A DNA stretch of 64,000 nt from Athripsodes cinereus (taxonomy: Eukaryota > Arthropoda > Insecta > Trichoptera > Leptoceridae), in contig OX388311.1 in NCBI GenBank assembly GCA_947579605.1, positions 30,010,951-30,074,950 of the forward strand. The letters are read 5' to 3'. This document shows, piece by piece, positions 58,301 through 64,000 of the stretch (its first letter is position 1; the number at the start of each line of letters is the position of its first letter). Below the pieces are notes generated by a model. It worked only from the letters and a program-made list of their open reading frames with translations. It was not told where the DNA came from and searched no databases. The translations under genes and the position numbers were made by a program.

Positions 58301-61300
58301 CGCGCAGCAGGTGGAGATGCGTCAAAAATATCCTCCATAGTGCAAGTGACAGGGCACAATGGACACTCCAACAAGTGTGGCATAGTCTGTGCTGCACCAC
58401 AGTCACACGCTCCGGATTCGTCCTGTAGGAAGCCCAATCGTTCTCTATTGTCGCGGCAGTTTCCTACACCAGATCTCAGTCGATTTAGGGTTTTCCATGT
58501 CCCATAGTCTAGATTGCCTCCTGCAGCAAGGTGTTCTAATAAATGTCAGATACAATGGTTTGGTTAAATGACTTACACATCTCTTTAATATATTGGTGCT
58601 AGACCATCAGGGCCAACTCCTTTTGTCTCATCTATACCTAATAAACGTTTATGAATATCAGATTTCAAGATATTAACCATGGATAAACATGAGTTAGTTA
58701 AAATATTTTCCAATTCTTTAGTATTAGAATCATGCAAATTATTCAGTGAAAATACAGAACCAAAAAACGTCGAAAACAAGTTTGCAATCCCCTCTGGATC
58801 GCTCGAAGTCTGGTCACCGTCACCCATTACCCTTGGATAGCCTCTAGATTCTTTAAGGGAATTCACGAATGAAAAGAAAGACTTGACATTGCCCTTAAGT
58901 GACTTCTCAGTGTTATTAATAAAAGACCTATAATCGTGATTCTGCGACAACTTCAACTGAGCTCTTAGTTGAAAAAATAAATTGTAGTCAGAATCATTAC
59001 GGTTCATCTTCAACTTACGCCAAGCCTTAGACTTCTCTTAAACAATAACAGAATTCTATTAGAGAACCATTTGGGAAAATTATTAGGGAGCACCCGGTAA
59101 AGAATTGGTCTCCCACTCTTCTCCTTAAGTTTTCGAGTGTCCTGTAAAAGGCAGGTATTCGAAAAAATTAAGACATTGTACATCTTAAATTCAGTGATGA
59201 GGTTTGCCACCCATCCTGAATGTCTTGATTTTATATTGGCACGAAGAGGACAGCTTGCATGTTTCTTACATGCAGCTGGTCTGCTGGTTACCCCACTTGT
59301 GGGATATGCCGTGATGGTATAGTAGTAGTAGTAGTATTAGGTTCATATGTAGGTGTATGCTTCTCAATTATTGGCAAAACATAACCATAAAAAGATTCAA
59401 TCATGATTAGAAAATGAGTTTAATTCACAATGTATTTAAATTATCACTTGATATTTATATGTAGATCTGCGACCTACATATAAATATTAAGTGATAATTT
59501 AAATACATTGTGAATTAAACTCATTTTCTAATCATGTCGCGTAATTATCACATAGTGAATGCCAAAAACATCAAAAAAAAAGATTCAATCATCTTATTCA
59601 CCGGTCCGTTTCCCAAAACACTGACCCAATCAACACTTTGTAGTTCAAAATTTATTTCCGAAAAGTTTGACTTAAAGTATATTAATTTCTGGATCATATT
59701 TTGAGACAAATCCTCAGCAATTTCAAACTCATAATCTATCAACAGTGAAGGATAGTGTGAATCCTTACCAACCAGTGGAGAGTCACATCTGGTAACAGAA
59801 CACGGAATAGTTGAAAGAATTAAATCCAAGATAACTTGATTGCTGTTATAAACTCCGTTAGACTGAAACATATTGAGAAAAGATATAGATTCTATCAAAT
59901 ACTGCGCAACAGGACACGAATAAGAATACGGAACAAAGATTGAATCAACATCGGGGTCTTTTTTCCATTGGATTGTTGGGATATTGGAATCTCCAATAAG
60001 ACAAATATCCGTTTTGCCGTAATAGCTGATTAAACGTTCAGATATACTTTAAAAAAAAAGATGTTTTAAGTATCTAAGGATGTGGAAGGCGGTATATACA
60101 TATACTACACCCAGTAGCGGTGAGCATTTTTCCATGCGTTACCGATGAATAACGAATACTGGTAAAAGAACTTTCACCAATATCATCCCAAACAAGAGTG
60201 AATAAACATCCTAGTGTCCGATCCACAGCAATTAAGACCCCACCTCCATCCCTTTTGCCACTCAACATGAAATCCCTATCCTTCCGGTAAACTGTATATT
60301 CGTTTTGAAAAAGTTCGCTGTCAAATATGCCACAATTTAGCCAAGCTTCCGTCAGAACAATAATATCATAATTATTTGCAAATAAGTTTGCTCTAAACTC
60401 CTCGATCTTAGACTTCAAGCCCCGAAAATTCTGAGAGAATACTTTAGTGTGGTTCACCTTGTAGTATGATATAAATATTCCTTAAATGGAATATAAAATT
60501 ATTGTATAGGGCCCTATACTCATAGCAGTTGTAATACTTAAAACAAACATATAAATTAAATCTCCACAAATGCATATTTCTCCCAATAATAATAACATCA
60601 TCAAGCAAACGAACACAGGAAACAATACAACAAATGTGGCCAACACGGAACAGACCAGATACTTTATTACTAAAATAATATTCGCAAAACATTCGCATAT
60701 TTTTTTGCGAATGCGAATGCGAATACTTTGAAATATGCGAATATTCGCGAATGCGAATGCGAATATTCGTTACATCACTAGTACCTACATATAAAATGTA
60801 CAAATATTCAAGAAAACAAAATAAAATACTCCCATGCATTGAATAATAAATTGCTCGCATGCATACAATAATATTTATATATTATTATTGTTATAAAACT
60901 AAAATAGAAAAAATAAAAGCACTGTATTACTTCTACTATGAATACTATAAGCTCGGAGACTTTTCAGGTAGACGCTCATCATCGGTGATTTTATTTCCAT
61001 CATGTTTCATTAGTGTATTTTAGTTTCTAATAAACAGTCTCTGATGATGGGTGTCAATCCGAAAAGCCTCTGAGTTTAATACTATTCATAGTTAAAATAA
61101 ACCGGTGCTTTTATTTGTTATAATTATTGTAAAGTATTTGGATTTACAATGGGTTAAGTAAGATCTTTAAAGACTCTGGTTGTTTATTGTTGAGAAAAAG
61201 AAAAGTGCGTTTTAAAATAATTTTCGTATTTTAATATTTATAGTCTTCTATAGATATATCGGAGTATTATTATTTTCCAGCCATGGGGCGGCCGAGCCAA

Positions 61301-64000
61301 AGTACAAGGAATTCCCAAAAGACTTCTTATTTGGAGTTGCAACGGCGGCGCATCAAATAGAAGGAGCGTGGAATATGTCGGGTAAGGATACAATAAAATT
61401 TAAGATACCTAGTGTACACGGAACCACTAATGGCGCTATAATATTTATAAAATAAATAAATTTATTTACTCATAGATAGAGACCTGAATTTATCGGTGTT
61501 ATTTTTTAAGAAAAGCGGTGTTATTTTTTAAGAAAAGTGGTGTTATTTTTTTAAGAAAGCGGTGTTATTTTTAAGAAATCGGTGTTATTTTTTTGTGAAA
61601 GCGGTGTTATTTTTTTTAAGTAAAGTGATGTTATTTTAAGGAAACCGATGTTATTTTCTAAAAAGAAATGCAAATTAAAAGAAATCAACACAGAATTTAG
61701 AATTGCAAGTTCTATTTGCATTATAAAAGATAATATACTTAAATAATTTATATAATTAAATTAAATTGTTTGAATAATTACAAACAAATAGAACATTGTC
61801 ATCCTCAATCCTTTATATTTCAAACACATTTATTTATTTATATATATAAAAACAATACAATTTATTGCATCAAATTTAAATTTTTTTCAAAATTAAAAAT
61901 AGCCATTGTAGCCAAATTGTTTTCTTTAAGGTTTGTCCTTCGGTCCGATAAAACGCTATTATATGAAGATAAAAATCTTTCTGAGTCCACATTAGAACAA
62001 GGCATCCATATTGCTTTATTTATTTTTTTTACAAATTCTAAATTCTCCAATTTAACTATATCCAATGCCTTGGCTATGTTGACTTCACCCGCAGAAATTT
62101 GCATGTCAATGTTTTTTTTTGTTTAAAAAAGCAGTTGGTTATTTTGTATTCTTTGATATTTTTATTTAATCACAACTTATTTTTTGTAAAAACGACAAAA
62201 ATCGGTGTTATTTTCCAAAAACGTCAAAATTCGCGTTATTCGCGAAAAAAGAGCGAAATTCGCGAATAAAGTCGGGTTTATCGCAAATGCGAAAAATTCA
62301 GGTCTCTACTCATAGATAATATTCCATGCAGTTACCTATCACAAAATCTTATTTATCGCCTTTTAAGTACTATAGTGTATTGAATGAGAAGCTAATAAGT
62401 TTGATTGGTAATACGATAAAAACCAAATAAAAAATGATAATGTGAGGTCCCGTAAAGATCAAAAGTTTTCTTCAGAAAAGCGGAGATTAGGAGTCCAAGT
62501 TATGAAGATATACGAGTATGGAAGGGAGTATTTAATTTGTGTTGATATTTTGGTAAATTGCAGGAAAAAGTGAAAACGTTTGGGATCGTCTCGCACACAG
62601 TCGCAATACTCTAATTGCTGATGGTTCTAATGCCGATGTCGCCGTAGATTCTTACAACAGGTATGAAGAGGATGTTGAGGAATTAAATTACCTGGGTGTC
62701 GGAGCATATAGATTATCTCTGTCATGGCCACGAATTCTTCCAACTGGGAGAGTTGATTACATTAATCCAGAAGGTGTCGAGTACTATAATAAACTTATTG
62801 ACTTACTTCTGTCTAAAGGAATTGAACCAATGGTAAGTATACACACATATAAATAAATACCTAATTCTAACGAAATGTTTAAACCTATCAAACAAACAAT
62901 ATCTTGAATGCCTGACAAACAGCTTATAGTAAACAAAGATGAATAATTCATAATAATTATTAGGTACAGAAAAAGCTATGTGTATGGCTCGTATTATAAA
63001 CATAAGTAACTATGTAGAACATAAAAAATTTCAAAACCAAAAAAATTGCGAGCAGATCTAATAAAAAGGTAGTGATCATAATATCTAAATTTTATGTTTT
63101 TAGGTAACTCTCTTTCATTGGGACATGCCTCAAGTTCTAATGGACATCGGCGGATGGGCTAATCCTTTCATTGTTGATTACTTTCATGACTACGCTGATG
63201 TAGTTTTCAGAATATTTGGTGATCGTGTGAAAATGTGGATCACCATCAATGAACCTTATGAAGTATGTGAAGATGGATACGGTGATGAAAAGAAAGCACC
63301 CGCTATAGCTAGTCACGGTGTAGGGAACTATTTGTGTGGACACAATCTCCTAAAGGCTCATGCCGAAGCTTACCATCTCTACAATAATACATACCGCGCT
63401 TCTCAAGGGGGTAGGATTATGATAAGTATCAATTCAATCTTTTACGCTCCACGAAATACTGCAAGTCATCCTGATTTACAAGTAGCTGAAGTTGCCAACC
63501 AATTCAAGGTATGTAGCAATTTCTTGTAAGTACTGCTCAATTCTGCAAAGATTGCTGGAGAACTTTGTTTAAAAAAATCTCAATCAACAAGATAAACAAT
63601 AATATTACGTCAACTAAATTTAATAAGATGGAATATCAATGACCTATTTGTTGGGACAAACTAAGAATTATTTTATTTCAAACTACTTACGTGTAGCAAA
63701 TTCAAATACTCGTATAAAAACATTGTGGTGCCTTCGCATAAATGTTCCTGCATTAATTTTTCCATGGTTTATATGAAATTAGTGTCTATGGCAAAGTCCG
63801 TTGGCTCTGCTGTCACATTTTGTTAAATTTGAAGAAAAATTATAAGATATTTGATTATATTATATTAATAGTGGCAATCAAAAAGTGAAATAATGCTTTT
63901 AAAGTTCGTATTATATTTTAGTTTGGATGGTTTGCACATCCAATATATTCCAAAGAGGGAAACTATCCCAAAGAGATGATCGACAACATTGGAGTCAATA
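46256..64000 (+). CDS. secreted glycoside hydrolase family 1 (beta-glucosidase/myrosinase-like), 3' end beyond window
   Basis: Family 1 enzymes cleave beta-linked glucose from sugars or plant glucosides by a retaining mechanism; in insects they are usually gut or salivary secretions. Five exons join in frame: 46256-46308, 61281-61381, 62564-62832, 63104-63508 and 63922-beyond 64000, giving about 302 residues of an expected 490-500. A signal peptide (MELKITVICLAILC) precedes the domain. Seen in order: FPKDFLFGVATAAHQIEGAW (the family's N-terminal signature), RLSLSWPRILPTG, LFHWDMPQVL and TINEP with the acid/base Glu at residue 191. The nucleophile Glu lies outside the window. Insect homologues of this kind are often annotated myrosinase 1-like; the substrate cannot be decided here. 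Intron 1 is 15 kb and full of transposons, yet the splice sites are intact. Confidence 0.93.
46309..46844. other. start of GH1 intron 1
   Basis: Intron sequence up to the I-clade LINE. A plus-strand open stretch at 46398-46622 has no recognisable domain and no splice support, and is taken as chance. Confidence 0.5.
47094..48420 (+). pseudogene. I-clade LINE ORF1, gag-like nucleic-acid-binding protein, frameshifted
   Basis: The first part (47094 to about 47870) encodes a basic/proline start, a VMVQNIDTTKQLHP-type RNA-binding region and CCHC knuckles (CYNCSRYGHTRVQC and CFECGESHFGGEC). The next knuckle (CVNCKGQHSASDLACP) and the conserved KRQREVKQTMANKNISYREA tail are in the +1 frame, to the stop at 48418-48420. 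A one-base insertion near 47870 (CCGATGTGT) explains the shift. The intact protein would coat the LINE RNA and bring it to the nucleus. The end overlaps the ORF2 start by 23 bases. Confidence 0.88.
51840..52225. repeat. 95-bp tandem repeat inside the hAT, four copies
   Basis: Units contain AAGTATACATAAATGGAGAA, AGGGTTGACATGATTCGATA and TAGCATTGCTTGCAGACAATT and repeat about every 94-95 bp. Read on the plus strand one unit encodes VYINGERVDMIRYSIACRQ and then a stop, so it may derive from a small piece of coding DNA that was then amplified. Confidence 0.88.
52434..52865 (+). repeat. LINE 3' fragment inside the hAT
   Basis: An open stretch ends RNKVAASSAWNRLPSDKIEN and a stop, followed by CAGCGCCCTTGAAATGGCCA and GATCGTTAAACGGCGTCATG and an ATT-rich tail. 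The WNRLP ending is common in LINE ORFs. The 3' end matches the relic at 15890-16063. Confidence 0.6.
53531..54003. mobile_element. TTA-target MITE in the LINE RNase H region, copy 2
   Basis: Same ends as the MITE at 51347 (AGGGTCGTTCACATACGTTC; right end CAAAGTGAAGTAATGTGAAT then GCTACT). The flanks are TTA (53528-53530) and TGA (54004-54006), a duplication with one later change. Length 473 bp, uninterrupted. No coding capacity. Confidence 0.88.
55055..55908. other. GH1 intron 1 between the LINE and a hAT MITE
   Basis: AT-rich. No exon or RNA gene is recognised. A GGTCACGTGGTC palindrome-like word lies near 55587 without clear meaning. Confidence 0.4.
55909..56059. mobile_element. 151-bp hAT MITE (CAGTGGCGGA ends)
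   Basis: CAGTGGCGGATACAGATGGG at the left and AATCCGCCACTG at the right are inverted, with an inner GGGGGGCGCCC/GCGCCCCCCCC pair. The flanks GATGAAAG and GATTAAAG (55901-55908 and 56060-56067) match at 7 of 8 bases. Confidence 0.8.
56090..56245 (+). repeat. degenerate SINE-like copy
   Basis: CCTGTAAATGGCAAGTATTC, a GTGTGGCACTCATTTTAT stretch, CTGCTGGCTACCCTATTTGT and GGGAAATGCTTTGGTG follow the order of the family. Confidence 0.5.
59088..59334 (+). repeat. SINE-like repeat in the cargo of copy 2
   Basis: The identical partner of 41094-41340, here in plus orientation, with GAGCACCCGGTAAAGAATTG at the start and a (TAG)n tail. TATTAGG on the right and its partner on the left are the same target duplication as in copy 1. 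Confidence 0.85.
59402..59536. repeat. 135-bp hairpin in the cargo of copy 2
   Basis: Same two 63-bp complementary arms as at 40892-41026, with the loop in reverse. Confidence 0.85.
60789..61280. other. end of GH1 intron 1
   Basis: AT-rich sequence up to the acceptor of exon 2. No separate feature is recognised. Confidence 0.5.
61281..61381 (+). CDS. GH1 exon 2: N-terminal signature
   Basis: Acceptor TATTTTCCAG before CCATGG. Encodes EFPKDFLFGVATAAHQIEGA. It ends TCGG before GTAAGG in phase 1. Confidence 0.95.
61477..62308. mobile_element. 832-bp hAT relic in GH1 intron 2
   Basis: TAGAGACCTGAATTT and AAATTCAGGTCTCTA form inverted ends. The exact 8-bp duplication CTCATAGA (61469-61476 and 62309-62316) marks a hAT. 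The left side has about seven short CGGTGTTATTTTTTAAGAAA repeats; the right side has CGCGAAAA/GCGAAATTCGCG words. A remnant of the transposase C-terminus lies in the middle. Confidence 0.9.
61862..62104 (-). pseudogene. hAT transposase C-terminal dimerisation fragment
   Basis: 80 residues with PCSNVDSERFLSSYNSVLSD then RRTNLKENNLATM. This is the conserved pattern (Pro-Cys-Ser, Glu-Arg-Phe/Ser, R-NL---NL) of the hATC dimerisation domain near the end of hAT transposases. The DNA-binding and catalytic parts are missing, so it has no activity. It confirms the superfamily of the surrounding element. Confidence 0.85.
62564..62832 (+). CDS. GH1 exon 3
   Basis: Encodes SENVWDRLAHSRNTLIADGS, YNRYEEDVEELNYLGVGAYR and LSLSWPRILPTGRVDYINPE, up to KGIEPM. 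These are core strands of the barrel with the conserved SWPRI. The donor ATG before GTAAGT is phase 0. Confidence 0.96.
63104..63508 (+). CDS. GH1 exon 4: catalytic acid/base region
   Basis: Encodes VTLFHWDMPQVLMDIGGWAN, KMWITINEPYEVCEDGYG with the acid/base Glu, GVGNYLCGHNLLKAHAEAYH and SINSIFYAPRN. The acceptor is TTTTTAG; the donor AAG before GTATGT is phase 0. Confidence 0.97.
63922..64000 (+). CDS. GH1 exon 5, cut by window end
   Basis: Acceptor TATTTTAG before TTTGGATGG. Encodes FGWFAHPIYSKEGNYPKEMI, the usual continuation (GWFAHPI) in insect family 1 enzymes. The exon runs beyond 64000. Confidence 0.93.

Larger units (their letters stand above)
57194..60457 (-). pseudogene. broken Jockey/CR1-group LINE, cargo of copy 2
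   Basis: The identical set of broken endonuclease and reverse transcriptase pieces described at 39971-43234, on the minus strand. It has the same frameshifts, the same foreign C-terminal fragment (58273-58535), the same SINE-like insertion (59088-59334) and the same hairpin (59402-59536). Shared damage shows that the LINE died before the hAT unit moved. Confidence 0.88.
56324..60780. mobile_element. composite hAT carrying a LINE, copy 2 (inverted)
   Basis: The same unit as 39654-44104 in the opposite orientation, in GH1 intron 1. Its own 8-bp duplication is GTACCTAC (56316-56323 and 60781-60788). Matching landmarks in the two copies always add up to the same coordinate sum from the right end of copy 1 across all LINE cargo, so there is no insertion or deletion. 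Only the outer ATTCGC repeat differs, by one 6-bp unit. All translated cargo pieces (57166-57493, 57551-57868, 57928-58194, 58585-59013, 59548-59898 and 60074-60457, minus strand) are identical in sequence to those of copy 1. Confidence 0.94.

Overview
This is an AT-rich, intron-containing eukaryotic window, almost certainly from an insect and most likely a moth or butterfly. The evidence is two spliced genes with insect-type products, GTAGGTACCTAC-like sequence in the introns, and a very dense load of lepidopteran-style transposons (RTE and I-clade LINEs, hAT and PIF-like elements, MITEs, a short SINE-like repeat ending in (TAG)n). It is not bacterial; there are no operons or CRISPR arrays.

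Host genes. (1) The minus strand from 34907 to 14975 carries nearly all of staufen. Thirteen exons can be joined with consistent phases at every junction. They give 980 codons with five double-stranded-RNA-binding domains. Only the last exon, which lies somewhere below 14974, was not found. (2) The plus strand from 35961 to 37699 holds the last two exons of an unrecognised small membrane-protein gene that diverges from staufen. (3) The plus strand from 46256 to the window end holds the first five exons of a secreted glycoside hydrolase family 1 enzyme (beta-glucosidase/myrosinase-like). Its first intron is 15 kb long and packed with transposons.

Layout. 1-14974: AT-rich intergenic sequence with an RTE LINE that has an open 1008-codon ORF (3184-6210), a TIR element built around an inverted 70-bp tandem array (7190-8491), a 328-bp MITE, a 140-bp minisatellite and a hAT relic. 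14975-34907: staufen. Its introns contain a 48-bp minisatellite, a hAT element (18470-22562) with a second TIR-array element nested in it, a PIF/Harbinger remnant and smaller MITEs. 35961-46255: the unrecognised gene, a 536-bp MITE and the first copy of a composite hAT (39654-44104). 46256-64000: the GH1 gene. Its intron 1 holds a full-length but broken I-clade LINE (46845-55040), the second copy of the composite hAT in inverted orientation (56324-60780) and small hAT MITEs. Intron 2 holds a hAT relic with a piece of transposase.

The most notable content is structural. A non-autonomous hAT has swallowed a dead LINE (itself carrying a SINE, a hairpin and a piece of another LINE) and has moved as a single 4.45-kb unit, leaving two virtually identical copies with different 8-bp target duplications. 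A second, foldback-like family carries inverted tandem arrays whose unit looks assembled from forward and reversed copies of the end of the same SINE-like repeat that also seeded the intronic 48-bp minisatellite. Coordinates of elements rest on target-site duplications read directly from the sequence. Family names rest on recognised motifs and are not database results.
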